Assembly (NCBI GenBank): GCA_025362585.1
Contig: JANYFR010000051.1
Span: forward strand, 16,697-80,696
Source of the DNA: Acidimicrobiales bacterium
GTDB taxonomy: Bacteria; Actinomycetota; Acidimicrobiia; Acidimicrobiales; RAAP-2
Length of the DNA stretch: 64,000 bases
Reading direction: 5' to 3'
Below, piece after piece: positions 38,151-47,341 of this stretch. The notes under the pieces are model-generated. The model was not told the origin of the DNA. It saw only the letters and a list, made by a program, of their open reading frames with translations, and made no database searches. A program made the translations under genes and the position numbers. How positions within the stretch are numbered: the stretch's first letter is position 1; every line of letters begins with the position of its first letter.

Positions 38151-38543
38151 TCAGACGTGGCCGCCGCGGCGACCTTCGGCCGTGCCACCGAGCGCCGCCC
38201 AGGTCACGAGTGCCAGACCGGGCACGAGGAACCAGATGCCAAAGACCAACGCGAGCACGACGAAGAAGGCGCCCATGCCGAGCACGAAGGGCCAGATCGA
38301 GGTACCGGGAAAGGATCCCACGACTCCGGCGCCCTGGGCCTGGGTGGCGTAGGGGTCGTCCTCGGGTCGCACCGGCATTCGACGGCTCCACCAGTAGAAA
38401 TAGGCACCGGGCAAGAAGCCGAGCAGCATGCCCGCGAACATCATCACGCCGCCGGCGTTCTCGAGGCTCCAGTTCCAGTAGACGGCGCACATCAGACCGA
38501 AGAACAGGCCCAGCCCGAGCAGCAACTTCGCTTCGACCTTCAC
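38151..38543 (-). CDS. ctaF: Cytochrome c oxidase subunit IV (actinobacterial CtaF)
   Basis: The 130 aa product has four hydrophobic helices in two pairs: LLLGLGLFFGLMCAVYWNWS and MMFAGMLLGFLPGAYFYWWS first, WPFVLGMGAFFVVLALVFGI and FLVPGLALVTWAALGG later. It ends in a short basic tail. This is the actinobacterial oxidase subunit IV of the bcc-aa3 branch. GTG 38543 overlaps the ctaD stop as GTGA. It is last of ctaC-ctaD-ctaF; ctaE and the bc complex are not in the window. Confidence 0.85.
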   Translation of the reverse strand: MKVEAKLLLGLGLFFGLMCAVYWNWSLENAGGVMMFAGMLLGFLPGAYFYWWSRRMPVRPEDDPYATQAQGAGVVGSFPGTSIWPFVLGMGAFFVVLALVFGIWFLVPGLALVTWAALGGTAEGRRGGHV

Positions 38544-40264
38544 GAGGTGTGCCCTTCGAAGCCGTCGCCCACGAGCGAGTGCATCTCGTCGGCGTGGGTG
38601 CCGTGACCCAACGAGCGGTGCTCGGGGTGGTGGTAGTCCCACGTCGGACGCTCGGAGCGAATTTGGGGCAGTCGGTAGAAGTTGTGGTGGGGTGGCGGTG
38701 AGGTCGTGAACCACTCGAGCGTGTGGCCGTCCCAGGGGTTGTCGCCGGCGGGATGCTTCTTCCAACTCACGCCGACGTTCACGACGAAGACGATCGTTGA
38801 TATACCGATCATCACCGCGCCCACGGTGCTCCACTCGTTCAACATCTTCCACTCGGGGTCGTGGGGATAGATGGGCACTCGACGGGGCATGCCGCGCAGG
38901 CCGAGCAGGTACTGGGGAAAGGTGAAGACCTGCGTACCAAGGAACAGGAACCAGAACTGGATCTTGCCGAGTCGCTCGTTCAAGAGGTACCCCGTAATCT
39001 TCGGACCCCAGTAGTAGAGGCCCCCCATCCCCCCGAGCACCAGGGCCATGACGACGGAGTGGAAGTGCGCCACGACAAAGTAGGTGTCGTGAGTGAAGAA
39101 GTCGAGGGGCGGGCTCGCGAGGTAGATGCCGGTCAGGCCGCCGATGAGGAAGGTGACGACGAAGCCAATCGCCATCAGCATCGCGGTCGAGAACCAGATC
39201 TGGCCCCGCCACATCGTGCCAATCCAGTTGAAGATCTTGATACCCGTCGGTACCGCGATGAGCAAGCTCATGATCGAAAAGAAGGGCAGCAAAACCACGC
39301 CGGTGGTGAACATGTGGTGCGCCCACACGCCGAGCGAGAGCGCCGCGATCGAGAGGGTGGCGAAGACCATGCCCTTGTAGCCAAAGACGGGCTTACGCGA
39401 GAAGACCGGGATGATCTCGGTCGCCATGCCAAAGAATGGCAGGGCCAGGATGTACACCTCAGGATGGCCCCAGAACCAGAAGATGTGTTGCCAGAGCACC
39501 GGGACACCTCCACCCGACACCGAAAAGATGTGCGTACCGAAGTGGCGGTCGCAGTACAGCATCACGAGGCCGGCGGTGAGCACCGGGAAGGCCAACAAGA
39601 TGAGGATCCCGGTGACCAACATATTCCACGTGAAGATCGGCATGCGGAACATGGTCATGCCTGGCGCGCGCAGGTAGAAGATTGTGGCGGTCAGGTTGAC
39701 TCCGGTGAAGATCGCCGAGAAGCCCGTGAGCAAGAGGCCGCCAATCCAGAGGTCGGCGCCGGTGCCGGGGGTGTTGATTGAGTTCGACAGCGGTGCGTAG
39801 GCGACCCAGCCGAAGTTGGCGGCGCCGCCCGCCGTGAAAAAGCCGGCGAGCATGGTAATCGCGCCCGTCAGGTACAGCCAGTACGACAAGGCGTTCAAGC
39901 GAGGGAAGGCCATATCGGGTGCACCGATTTGGATGGGCACGATGATGTTGGCCAGCCCCCCAAAGGCGAAGGGTCCGGCGAATAGGTAGATCATCACCGA
40001 GCCGTGCATGGTGAACAGCTCGTTGTACTGGGCCAGCGAAACCAGGCTGTTGTTGGGGGCGGTCAGCTGGAAGCGAATGATCTCGGCGAAGAGGCCACCG
40101 ATCACGAGCATCAGGACCGACGTGACGGTGTAGGAGAGGCCAATAATCTTGTGATCGGTCGTGGTCATCCACTTCAAGATGCCGGTTGGGCCGTGGTGCT
40201 CGTCGTGGCCCTGGGGCTGGTCGTCACCAGCGATGGTGATCGGTGGTTGCAGGACGTCGGTCAT
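38540..40264 (-). CDS. ctaD: Cytochrome c oxidase subunit I (aa3 type)
   Basis: The 574 aa product has twelve helices. Low-spin heme ligand His is in LFTMHGSVMIYLF; the CuB/crosslink motif is WFWGHPEVYILALPF (His-Glu-Tyr); CuB His-His is in WAHHMFTTG; heme ligands lie in VVAHFHSVVMAL. The last motif has Ser where AHFHY is usual. The Glu of GHPEV indicates an A1-type D-channel oxidase. ATG 40264 shares a base with the ctaC stop (TGATG). Confidence 0.96.
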   Translation of the reverse strand: MTDVLQPPITIAGDDQPQGHDEHHGPTGILKWMTTTDHKIIGLSYTVTSVLMLVIGGLFAEIIRFQLTAPNNSLVSLAQYNELFTMHGSVMIYLFAGPFAFGGLANIIVPIQIGAPDMAFPRLNALSYWLYLTGAITMLAGFFTAGGAANFGWVAYAPLSNSINTPGTGADLWIGGLLLTGFSAIFTGVNLTATIFYLRAPGMTMFRMPIFTWNMLVTGILILLAFPVLTAGLVMLYCDRHFGTHIFSVSGGGVPVLWQHIFWFWGHPEVYILALPFFGMATEIIPVFSRKPVFGYKGMVFATLSIAALSLGVWAHHMFTTGVVLLPFFSIMSLLIAVPTGIKIFNWIGTMWRGQIWFSTAMLMAIGFVVTFLIGGLTGIYLASPPLDFFTHDTYFVVAHFHSVVMALVLGGMGGLYYWGPKITGYLLNERLGKIQFWFLFLGTQVFTFPQYLLGLRGMPRRVPIYPHDPEWKMLNEWSTVGAVMIGISTIVFVVNVGVSWKKHPAGDNPWDGHTLEWFTTSPPPHHNFYRLPQIRSERPTWDYHHPEHRSLGHGTHADEMHSLVGDGFEGHTS

Positions 40265-41115
40265 CAGTTGGCTCCCGAGCTGGGGGTGTACTTGGCAGGA
40301 ACGTGGGCGGAGGTCTGTTGCTTCGTGGCGGTCTGGGAGGCTTGGGACGCCGACGAGTTCTGATGGGCCGCCAGCCACGCGGCGTACTCGCTCGTCGTGA
40401 CGACCTTCACTTGGAAGTACATCAGTGAGTGGTAGAGGCCACACAGCTGCGTGCACTGTCCAAAGTAGGTACCGGTATTGACCGCTCGGAAGGTGAACTG
40501 GTTGACCACCCCCGGCAGCGCGAAGCGCGAGAAGTTGAAGGCCTTCACGTAGAAGCCGTGAATGACGTCGGTCGACGTCAGATTGATGTGCACGTCGGTA
40601 TTCACGGGGATCACCATGGTGGGGCTCTGGGTGGTCTGGCCGACGACGACCACGGACGACCCGGGGTAGGAGAACTTCCACCCCCACTGGAAGGCGTTCA
40701 CGTCAATGTTGACGTTGGTCTTGGGATTGGCGACCTCCTTATTCTCAACGACGAGAGTCGCTGCGAAGAGGCCAAAGACAATGAGGATCGGCACGACGGT
40801 GTAGGTCATCTCGAGCGGGATGTGGTACTGCGTCTGCTTGGGAATATCGTCGCCCGTGCGCCGATAACGCAACACCGCGTAGAGGATCAATAGGCAGACG
40901 AACGCCCCGATGACGACGGCGCCAATCGAGAATCCCTGCCAGAGATGAAAGACCGACCTCGAGGTAGTGGTCGCGCCCTTATTGGCCCCAAAGTTGGGCA
41001 CCGTGCACCCCGAAAGAACGATTGCGGCGAGCGGGAGTGCAACGAGGCGCCGCACCCGCCGCCATCGCCGAGCACGTACTGGTACACCCTGTGGGGTCAG
41101 GGTAGGTATTTCCAC
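40264..41115 (-). CDS. ctaC: Cytochrome c oxidase subunit II
   Basis: The 283 aa product has a lipoprotein signal (LAAIVLSGC lipobox), two transmembrane helices (FSIGAVVIGAFVCLLILYAV and YTVVPILIVFGLFAATLVV) and a periplasmic cupredoxin domain with the CuA ligands: His in VIHGFYVKAF and the set GQCTQLCGLYHSLM. It receives electrons and passes them to subunit I. The start is GTG 41115. C-terminus is Gln/Ser-rich. Confidence 0.95.
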   Translation of the reverse strand: MEIPTLTPQGVPVRARRWRRVRRLVALPLAAIVLSGCTVPNFGANKGATTTSRSVFHLWQGFSIGAVVIGAFVCLLILYAVLRYRRTGDDIPKQTQYHIPLEMTYTVVPILIVFGLFAATLVVENKEVANPKTNVNIDVNAFQWGWKFSYPGSSVVVVGQTTQSPTMVIPVNTDVHINLTSTDVIHGFYVKAFNFSRFALPGVVNQFTFRAVNTGTYFGQCTQLCGLYHSLMYFQVKVVTTSEYAAWLAAHQNSSASQASQTATKQQTSAHVPAKYTPSSGAN

Positions 41116-41251
41116 GTCACGAGACTACTCACTTCTCCACGACAGCTGACCGGCGAGAAGAAGGAAAGTCCGTGCCCCCACTGGGCGCAATGTCCATCGA
41201 CCGGGGGACGTGTAAATCAGTTGTCGCACTTCGAGCAACCGTGCGCTCGAA

Positions 41252-41458
41252 CTACTTGTCGGTGTCGGGAGCCTTAGCGTCGGTGGCCTTCGCCGGGTCA
41301 TCAATGGACTTGGCCGTCTTCAACCCCTTCTCAAATTCGGTCTTCGCCGAACCGAGATTGCGAGCCAGTTTCGGGATGGCCGCACCACCGAAGATGAGTA
41401 CTGCCACCACGATGACGACGATAAGAAGATCGGGCCCAAATATTTCGCCTAAAAACAC
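41252..41458 (-). CDS. tatA: Twin-arginine translocase TatA/E-type protein
   Basis: The 68 aa product has one N-terminal helix (DLLIVVIVVAVLIFGGAAIP) followed by the amphipathic KLARNLGSAKTEFEKGLK and an acidic tail, the TatA layout with the usual F-G-hinge. TatA oligomers form the Sec-independent pore for folded, cofactor-bearing proteins. GTG 41458 has AAAGGAG six bases ahead; an ATG at 41503 would lengthen it needlessly. It lies upstream of ctaC in the same direction. Confidence 0.85.
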   Translation of the reverse strand: MFLGEIFGPDLLIVVIVVAVLIFGGAAIPKLARNLGSAKTEFEKGLKTAKSIDDPAKATDAKAPDTDK

Positions 41459-41562
41459 TGCGTTCTCCTTTAACGTGCCTACGGCCAGATTAGTGGGTGG
41501 CACCGTTCGGCGTCACCGAGCCATAGTTTCATACGTTTATTCGTTTCGACAAGGATGGACGG

Positions 41563-42228
41563 ATGTCGCTATTTTTCCGCACAACGGTCCGCGACTCGTT
41601 GAGTGTCGCGCTCACCGTAGGCGCCTACGGTGTCGCTTTTGGCGCCGCGAGCGTCGCCGCCGGGTTCTCGGTCCTGCAAACAAGCCTCTTTTCGCTCCTG
41701 ACCTTCACTGGGGCGAGTCAGTTCGCCGCGGTGGGGGTCGTCGCCTCGGGAGGGGCGGCGATCAGTGCGATTGGCGCCGCCACGTTGCTCGGCACCCGCA
41801 ACGCCCTGTACGCAATCCAGTTGGCGCCACTCCTGGGGGTGAAGGGAGTACGTCGCCTGGGCGCGGCGCACCTCACTATCGACGAGTCCACGGGCGTCGC
41901 GCTCTCCCAGGCCTCCCTCGGCCCCGACGCGATGCGCCTCGGATTCTGGCTGACCGGGTCGGGCGTCTTCCTGTTCTGGAACGTCTTCACGGTGCTCGGC
42001 GCACTCGGCGCGAAGGCGCTCGGCACACCGGCCTCGTGGGGACTGGACGCCGCGGTGCCCGCGGCCTTCCTCGGACTCGTGTGGCCGCGCCTCGAGGACA
42101 ACCACTTGCGCCTCACGGCGGCTGCGTCCATGGGCTTCGCGACACTCATCACGCCGTGGCTGCCGGCCGGACTGCCGATCATCACCACCGCCCTCGTGGC
42201 CGTCGCGATGGGGTGGCGACCACGGTGA
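41563..42228 (+). CDS. azlC: AzlC-family branched-chain amino acid permease
   Basis: The 221 aa product has about six helices with the family features: VAYGVAFGAAS-like start, LTFTGASQFAAVGVVASGG and LLGTRNALYAIQL. It is the large subunit of the AzlC-AzlD exporter for branched-chain amino acids. Its TGA overlaps the azlD start (GTGA), the normal pairing. Confidence 0.9.
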   Translation: MSLFFRTTVRDSLSVALTVGAYGVAFGAASVAAGFSVLQTSLFSLLTFTGASQFAAVGVVASGGAAISAIGAATLLGTRNALYAIQLAPLLGVKGVRRLGAAHLTIDESTGVALSQASLGPDAMRLGFWLTGSGVFLFWNVFTVLGALGAKALGTPASWGLDAAVPAAFLGLVWPRLEDNHLRLTAAASMGFATLITPWLPAGLPIITTALVAVAMGWRPR

Positions 42229-42539
42229 GCGCCTCGTTCTCGTGGACCGTGCTGCTCGCGACGAGCGCCCTCTGCTTCTCCATCAAGTTCCTTGGCCACT
42301 CGGTGCCCGAGCGATGGATTGCCAATCCCCGTCTACAGAGGATTAACGCGCTCATTCCTATTGCGTTGCTCAGTGCCCTGGTCGTCGCGCAAGGACTCGT
42401 CACCAAGTCGCACGTGGTGATCGATCATCGCCTCGCGGGCCTCATCGTCGCGGTGGTCGCGCTGATTGCGCGTGCCCCCTTCCCCGTGGTTGTCGTGGCG
42501 GCCGCCGTCACGTCCGCCGCGGTCTACCACTGGCGCTAG
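42225..42539 (+). CDS. azlD: AzlD-family small transport subunit
   Basis: The 104 aa product has four short helices: TVLLATSALCFSIKFLGHSV, RINALIPIALLSALVVAQGL, LAGLIVAVVALIARAPFPVV, and a C-terminal segment. Length and the WIANPRLQRINALIPIALL stretch match AzlD. It begins at GTG 42225 overlapping azlC. Its TAG stop lies in a CTAG shared with the convergent gene. Confidence 0.85.
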   Translation: MSASFSWTVLLATSALCFSIKFLGHSVPERWIANPRLQRINALIPIALLSALVVAQGLVTKSHVVIDHRLAGLIVAVVALIARAPFPVVVVAAAVTSAAVYHWR

Positions 42540-42970
42540 CCCGCTAACGCCACGCCCAACGCGAGTGCCGCGATCGAGGCGAACAGTCCCACCGCGGCGT
42601 ACGCGCCGCGGGCCTTGGCAGTTTTGGCCCTGGTGTGGAGGGCGACTCCGAGGCCCGCGGCAAGGACCGTGATCATCTTGATGCCAAAGACGGCGTTCCA
42701 GCTGTTCGTCGCGTTCGCGTGGTCCACCGCCGCGTAGTTCCAGAAGCCCGTCACGATGAGCAGGGCGAACGCCGGCCACGCGAGCCGCGCGAAGGCCGTC
42801 GCGACCTTGCGCGGCACGTCCGCGCCGAGAGCGCGCGCCGTCGGTACGAGACCGGCGACCACGAACTGACCGCCGACCCACACGGTCGCCGCCAGAACGT
42901 GCAGGGTGAGGCGAAGTATGGTCATCGCGCTCGCCAGGGAGGTCTGGTTGACCCCGAGGAGATGACTCAC
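42536..42970 (-). CDS. CopD/DUF-like four-helix membrane protein
   Basis: The 144 aa product has four hydrophobic helices, with ILRLTLHVLAATVWVGGQFV and FALLIVTGFWNYAAVDHANA. The LHVLAATVWVGG stretch resembles the His-containing first helix of CopD-type copper resistance proteins; copper binding is inferred. GTG 42970 overlaps the upstream crotonase stop as GTGA, so the two are co-translated. Confidence 0.55.
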   Translation of the reverse strand: MSHLLGVNQTSLASAMTILRLTLHVLAATVWVGGQFVVAGLVPTARALGADVPRKVATAFARLAWPAFALLIVTGFWNYAAVDHANATNSWNAVFGIKMITVLAAGLGVALHTRAKTAKARGAYAAVGLFASIAALALGVALAG

Positions 42971-43731
42971 TGGCCGCTCCACTGTGGTGCGCGCTTCTCA
43001 GCGAAGGCCACGGCGCCCTCGAGAGCGTCGGCGCTGCGTCCAATCATCGAAAAGGCGGCGGTGTTGAGCGACCAGGCTTCCTGTTCGGAGACCTCGCGGG
43101 CCTTTCGCATCACGTCCTTGGACGTGCGCACCGCGAGCGGCGCGTTCGTCGCGATCCGTTCGGCGAGAGCGATGGCGGTGTCGAGTACTTGGTCGCCCGG
43201 CACGACGCGATTCACGAGGCCCAGCTCGTAGGCGCGATGGGCGTCAATGGGGTCAGCGGTGAGGGCCATCTCGTAGGCGACGGCGAGGGGAATCAGCTTG
43301 GGCAGCCGGATCAGACCGCCGCCTCCGGCGACGAGTCCTCGCGACGCCTCGGGGATGCCGAACTTAGCGTGATCGGCGGCGACCACCATGTCGCAACTGA
43401 TCATTATTTCAAATCCACCGGCGAGGGCCGAGCCGTTGACCGCGGCGATGAGGGGCTTGGCGAAGTCGCGTTCGGTGATGCCGCCGAAACCATCGTCGGT
43501 GACGGGGAACTCTCCGGCGGCGAAGGCCTTCAGATCCATCCCGGCCGAAAAGGCCTTGTCGCCCGCGGCGGTGAGAATAACGACCCACACGTCACCGTCC
43601 GAGGCACAGTCGTCCAGCGCTGCGCCGAGCGCGATAGCGGTCGCCCGATTGATGGCGTTGCGCGCTTCGGGTCGGTTGATCGTCAGTATCTCGACGTGTC
43701 CGCGCCGTTCGCGCAGTATTTCATCGGCCAT
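42967..43731 (-). CDS. Enoyl-CoA hydratase/isomerase (crotonase family)
   Basis: The 254 aa product has the crotonase oxyanion-hole segments: GDKAFSAGMDLKAFAAG and NGSALAGGFEIMISCDMVVA followed by AKFGIPEASRGLVAGGGGLI. The second acidic residue is at the usual hydratase site in PEASRG. It hydrates or isomerises 2-enoyl-CoA thioesters; exact substrate unknown. ATG 43731 has AAGGAG six bases before it. Confidence 0.9.
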   Translation of the reverse strand: MADEILRERRGHVEILTINRPEARNAINRATAIALGAALDDCASDGDVWVVILTAAGDKAFSAGMDLKAFAAGEFPVTDDGFGGITERDFAKPLIAAVNGSALAGGFEIMISCDMVVAADHAKFGIPEASRGLVAGGGGLIRLPKLIPLAVAYEMALTADPIDAHRAYELGLVNRVVPGDQVLDTAIALAERIATNAPLAVRTSKDVMRKAREVSEQEAWSLNTAAFSMIGRSADALEGAVAFAEKRAPQWSGQ

Positions 43732-43816
43732 GTCGTCTCCTTCGTGCTGACCCACGGGCCACTGGTGCACGACGCTAGTTGAGTTCGCGGCGGCCCCGAC
43801 GTGCGAAACTGGCGCG

Positions 43817-44635
43817 GTGGCAACGAGACCCCGACTCTTCGCGACACTGGATGGCTACGCCGTGGAGGGTGGCTACGACCGGCCCTACGAACCGGCGACC
43901 TGCTACTCGCCAACGGTGGCACTCGGGCGCCACGAGGGGCCCGGTGACGCCGCGGATCTGTGGAATGACTACGAGAAGGTCGTGGCGCTCGTACCCTCGA
44001 TGGGCCTCGACGGCGTGCGCCTGAACGTCGAATGGGCCCGAATCGAACCGCATTACGGACAGTTCGACCACGTCGCGCTCGAACGTTACGTGAACGTCGC
44101 CCGTCGCGCTCGATCACTGGACCTCGCGGTGACGGTCGCCCTCGTCGACGCGGCGTGGCCCGCGTGGTTGGGACTCGAGGCGTGGCTCCTGCCGTGGGTG
44201 GAGGAGGCGATGTTGACGCACTCGCGCCGGGTGGCGGCGGCATTCGAAGGAGTGGCGACGGGCGTGGTCGTGTTCGCCAACGAGTCCGCCCTGGTGAAGG
44301 GCGGTTACCTCGACGCGACTCGTCCGCCCTGGCGACGCGGAGCGAAGAACGACGCGGCGTTCGCCTCGGCGCAACTCGCGCGGATCACCGAGACGCTGCG
44401 CGCCGACCCGGTGGTGGGACCACTGCTCGTGCGCACGTGGCGAACTTTGACGCTTTCGAGTTCGCTCGACGCGGTTCGACGGGCGCGCTCGGCAGCACTC
44501 GACGGGAACGACTTGTACGTGCGATCACTGGTGCGTGGCGCGGGACCAACGAGTGCGCCCACGGGACTGCTCGCGAGGCGGGACGGCGATTGGGTCGTCG
44601 ACGCCTCGAAGGAACTACTCGACGCCCTCGCCTGA
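43817..44635 (+). CDS. Divergent glycoside hydrolase family 1-like protein
   Basis: The 272 aa product resembles the N-terminal half of GH1 beta-glycosidases: DGVRLNVEWARIEPHYGQFD, VALERYVNVARRARSLDLAV, and VVVFANESALVKGGY at the place of the acid/base NEP motif. The second half, with the nucleophile Glu of TENG, is absent: length is about half of the 430-450 aa norm. It may be an inactive or altered relative. GTG start at 43817. Its end overlaps the convergent DedA gene by 21 bases. Confidence 0.6.
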   Translation: MATRPRLFATLDGYAVEGGYDRPYEPATCYSPTVALGRHEGPGDAADLWNDYEKVVALVPSMGLDGVRLNVEWARIEPHYGQFDHVALERYVNVARRARSLDLAVTVALVDAAWPAWLGLEAWLLPWVEEAMLTHSRRVAAAFEGVATGVVVFANESALVKGGYLDATRPPWRRGAKNDAAFASAQLARITETLRADPVVGPLLVRTWRTLTLSSSLDAVRRARSAALDGNDLYVRSLVRGAGPTSAPTGLLARRDGDWVVDASKELLDALA

Positions 44636-45328
44636 ATCGACGTCGTGACTCACCGTCCACGCCGCGTCGTCGCGCACGTCCCGCTTCTTTTTTCGGACGT
44701 GCAGGAACGTGACGAGCACGACCACGATCACGAGTAGCCCAATGCCGCCCCAACTCGCGTAGCGCTCGATTTTGATCAGTGCGTGGCCCGCGAAGTAGCC
44801 GAGCAGGGTGAATCCGACTCCCCAAATTGTTCCGCCGAGCGCATTCGCGACGAAGAAACGTCGGTAGTGCATCTTGCTCATGCCGGCGAGTCCGGGCATC
44901 ACGGCACGCAAGAATGCGGTGAAACGGCCGACGAAGACGTAGACCGGACCACGCTGGCGCAGCCCCTCGAGGGCCCGCTCCAACGCGACGCGACGGTGAC
45001 GAATGACCGGGAGGGTTATCAGCCGTTCGCCGTAGCGCTTCCCAATGGCGTAGCCCACCGAGTCACCCACGATGGCGGCGACGACCACGAGCAGGCACAG
45101 GATCCCGACGTTGATGCGCCCCTGACTCGCGACGACCCCGGCGACGATGACCGCGGTCTCACCAGGCAGCACGAAGCCGATGAAGAGGGCCGCTTCGCCG
45201 AACACCAAGAGGGCGACCAAGCCAAAGACCAATCCGCTCGAGAGGTGCCTGATCTCGTGGAGGACGAATGAGACAATGGACGCGTTGAGCACGACCACAT
45301 CATTGCGGATAAATGGTGCGATCGGCAC
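44615..45328 (-). CDS. DedA-family membrane protein
   Basis: The 237 aa product has the DedA/SNARE-associated pattern: ALFIGFVLPGETAVIVAGVV, AIVGDSVGYAIGKRYGERL, then VGRFTAFLRAVMPGLAGMSK with the Arg-containing conserved loop, and YRRFFVANALGGTIWGVGFT. DedA proteins are proposed undecaprenyl-phosphate or lipid flippases and envelope homeostasis factors. The start is GTG 45328; alternatives inside the first 15 residues exist. Basic C-terminal tail. Confidence 0.88.
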   Translation of the reverse strand: MPIAPFIRNDVVVLNASIVSFVLHEIRHLSSGLVFGLVALLVFGEAALFIGFVLPGETAVIVAGVVASQGRINVGILCLLVVVAAIVGDSVGYAIGKRYGERLITLPVIRHRRVALERALEGLRQRGPVYVFVGRFTAFLRAVMPGLAGMSKMHYRRFFVANALGGTIWGVGFTLLGYFAGHALIKIERYASWGGIGLLVIVVVLVTFLHVRKKKRDVRDDAAWTVSHDVDSGEGVE

Positions 45329-45410
45329 CGCTTCGCGCTGGAGAGTAAATATTGCTTAAGAGTGAAGCCTCTGCAGAGAGAAACGATTCTCGTTGTGGCA
45401 CCATGGATGA

Positions 45411-46658
45411 GTGTCAACGCCCTCCACGCGACCGGTTCGCCGTGACCCGTACCATCTCGCGCCGCGCGAGCGACGACGGGCGTTCGCGCCCCCGGTGCGC
45501 GCCTGGGCCCTCGCGGAGTGGGCGCTGTTTCCCCTTCGCCTGTTCCTCGGGGGTACGTTCGTTTTTGCCGGACTGCAGAAGCTGGCGAACCCCAACTTCT
45601 TCAACGCGCAGAGCCCAATTTCGATCAAGGCCTCACTAGTAGCGTCGGCGCGAATCAGTCCGATCCACGGACTGTTGAGTCACCTCATCCAGTTCGCGAC
45701 GCCGATCGGGATTGTGATTGCCCTGTCCGAATTGGCCATCGGCCTCGGCGTGCTCCTGGGTCTGTGGACGAGGGTCGCGGCCCTCGGCGGTGCGCTGCTG
45801 TCGTTCAGCCTCTTTCTCACGGTTAGTTACCACTCGTCCCCGTTCTTCACGGGCGCGGACATCGTGTTCCTCTTCGCCTGGCTCCCTTTCGTGGTGTCGG
45901 GCAGCGGTACCCGACTCTCACTGGACGCGAAGATCGCCGCTCGCACCGCACGCGAGGTCGGGGTGCCGGCGCCCGAACTCGTGGCAATACCTTTCGCGAA
46001 AGTGCAGGAGATCTGTGGACACTTTCACGCCGGCGCCTGTTCGGCGCGACGAAACGAGATCTGCGCTCAAAGCCTCTGTCCGGTCCTCATCGGAGTGCGC
46101 GCCCCGCTCGCGACGCGGGTCACAATCGACTCGATCGACCGGCGAACCGTGATGCTCGGCACCGCGGCCGTCGCGGCCGTCGGCACCTCGGCGCTGATTC
46201 TCGGGGGGGTGGTCGCCGAGACCGGACGACTGATCGGGGGCGCGAAGAGTCCCACGAACTCGACGAGCCCTCTCTCGGGCGCGGGGAGCGTCACGCCCTC
46301 GTCCGGCCCTTCGTCGAACACGCCCACGACGATGCCCCAGGGTGGCGTGCGGGGCGCTCTTCTTGGTGCGGCGAAGGACGTCCCGAAGGGTCACGCCGCG
46401 ACGTTCACAATTCCGTCGTCGGGTGAACCGGGCATCGTGGTGCAGCCAACGACCGGACAGTTCTTGGCGTACAACGCCGTCTGTCCCCACGCTGGTTGCG
46501 CGGTCGGTTACTACGGCGCGAACGACGTCTTCGTCTGTCCGTGCCACGGCTCGGAGTTCCGGGTGAGTAATGGCGCGGTATTGAATGGCCCGGCGCCGAC
46601 CGGTCTCACGCCCCTCAAAGTTGTGGAAGGAAGCGACGGTAACCTCTACTTGCAATGA
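45411..46658 (+). CDS. DoxX-Rieske fusion membrane protein
   Basis: The 415 aa product has three parts. Residues 35-165 form a four-helix DoxX domain (FPLRLFLGGTFVFAGLQKLA). Residues 200-225 hold four cysteines (202, 210, 218, 223). An Arg-Arg (244-245) precedes a fifth helix (246-268), a Tat-like signal-anchor. After a Ser/Thr/Pro linker, residues 310-415 form a Rieske 2Fe-2S domain with Cys358-Pro-His360, Cys363, Cys376-Pro-Cys378-His379. Cys363 and Cys378 would form the disulfide of bc1-type Rieske proteins. Membrane redox activity with quinone is inferred. GTG start. ATGA overlap with the next regulator gene. Confidence 0.85.
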   Translation: MSTPSTRPVRRDPYHLAPRERRRAFAPPVRAWALAEWALFPLRLFLGGTFVFAGLQKLANPNFFNAQSPISIKASLVASARISPIHGLLSHLIQFATPIGIVIALSELAIGLGVLLGLWTRVAALGGALLSFSLFLTVSYHSSPFFTGADIVFLFAWLPFVVSGSGTRLSLDAKIAARTAREVGVPAPELVAIPFAKVQEICGHFHAGACSARRNEICAQSLCPVLIGVRAPLATRVTIDSIDRRTVMLGTAAVAAVGTSALILGGVVAETGRLIGGAKSPTNSTSPLSGAGSVTPSSGPSSNTPTTMPQGGVRGALLGAAKDVPKGHAATFTIPSSGEPGIVVQPTTGQFLAYNAVCPHAGCAVGYYGANDVFVCPCHGSEFRVSNGAVLNGPAPTGLTPLKVVEGSDGNLYLQ

Positions 46659-47341
46659 GTGATACTTGCCGACGAGTGCTCGTTATTGAGGACGATCACG
46701 ACTTGGCCCAAGTGCTCGGCGACCTTCTGGTCGACGACGGTTTCATCGTCGAACAGCGATACGACGGCGAATCTGGCTTCAACGAAGCACTGCGCGGGAA
46801 CTATCAGGTCATCGTGCTCGACGTGATGCTGCCCCGACGCAATGGATTCAGCGTCTGCCAGGACCTGCGCTCGGCCGGCGTGGAGACGCCGTTGTTGATG
46901 TTGACCGCGAAGGCTGGCGAACTCGACGAAGTCGAGGGTCTCGAAGTTGGGGCCGACGACTTTTTGCGTAAACCTTTTGAGAACTCAGTACTGGTGGCGC
47001 GCGTCCACGCCCTGCTTCGTCGTCACGAACGAGGTCGCCCCCAGAAGCTCGTCGTCGGCACGGTTTCGCTCGATCCCCTGCGTCGCAGCGTCGTCTCGCA
47101 CGGTCGCACCGTCGTCCTCACGCCACGCGAGTTCGCCCTGCTCGAGTACCTGATGGCCCACGCGCGCGAGTCGCTCGCCAAGACCGACATCCTGCACGCG
47201 GTGTGGGGCATTGACTTCGACGGCGATCCCAATATCGTGGAGGTCTACATTGGCTACCTGCGCCGCAAGATCGACGTGGCGCCGCACCAGTCGGTAATCC
47301 GCACGGTGCGCGGCGTCGGGTACTGCGTACGCGAGGACTGA
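46655..47341 (+). CDS. OmpR/PhoB-type response regulator
   Basis: The 228 aa product has a receiver domain with acidic pair EDDHD, phospho-acceptor Asp56 in VIVLDVMLPRRNGF, and conserved Lys in FLRKPFENS, followed by a winged-helix DNA-binding domain (VVLTPREFALLEYLMAHARE and VYIGYLRRKI). It is overlapped at both ends by the DoxX-Rieske gene (ATGA) and the kinase gene (TGATG), which places sensing of the redox protein's conditions under the same operon. Confidence 0.95.
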   Translation: MSDTCRRVLVIEDDHDLAQVLGDLLVDDGFIVEQRYDGESGFNEALRGNYQVIVLDVMLPRRNGFSVCQDLRSAGVETPLLMLTAKAGELDEVEGLEVGADDFLRKPFENSVLVARVHALLRRHERGRPQKLVVGTVSLDPLRRSVVSHGRTVVLTPREFALLEYLMAHARESLAKTDILHAVWGIDFDGDPNIVEVYIGYLRRKIDVAPHQSVIRTVRGVGYCVRED

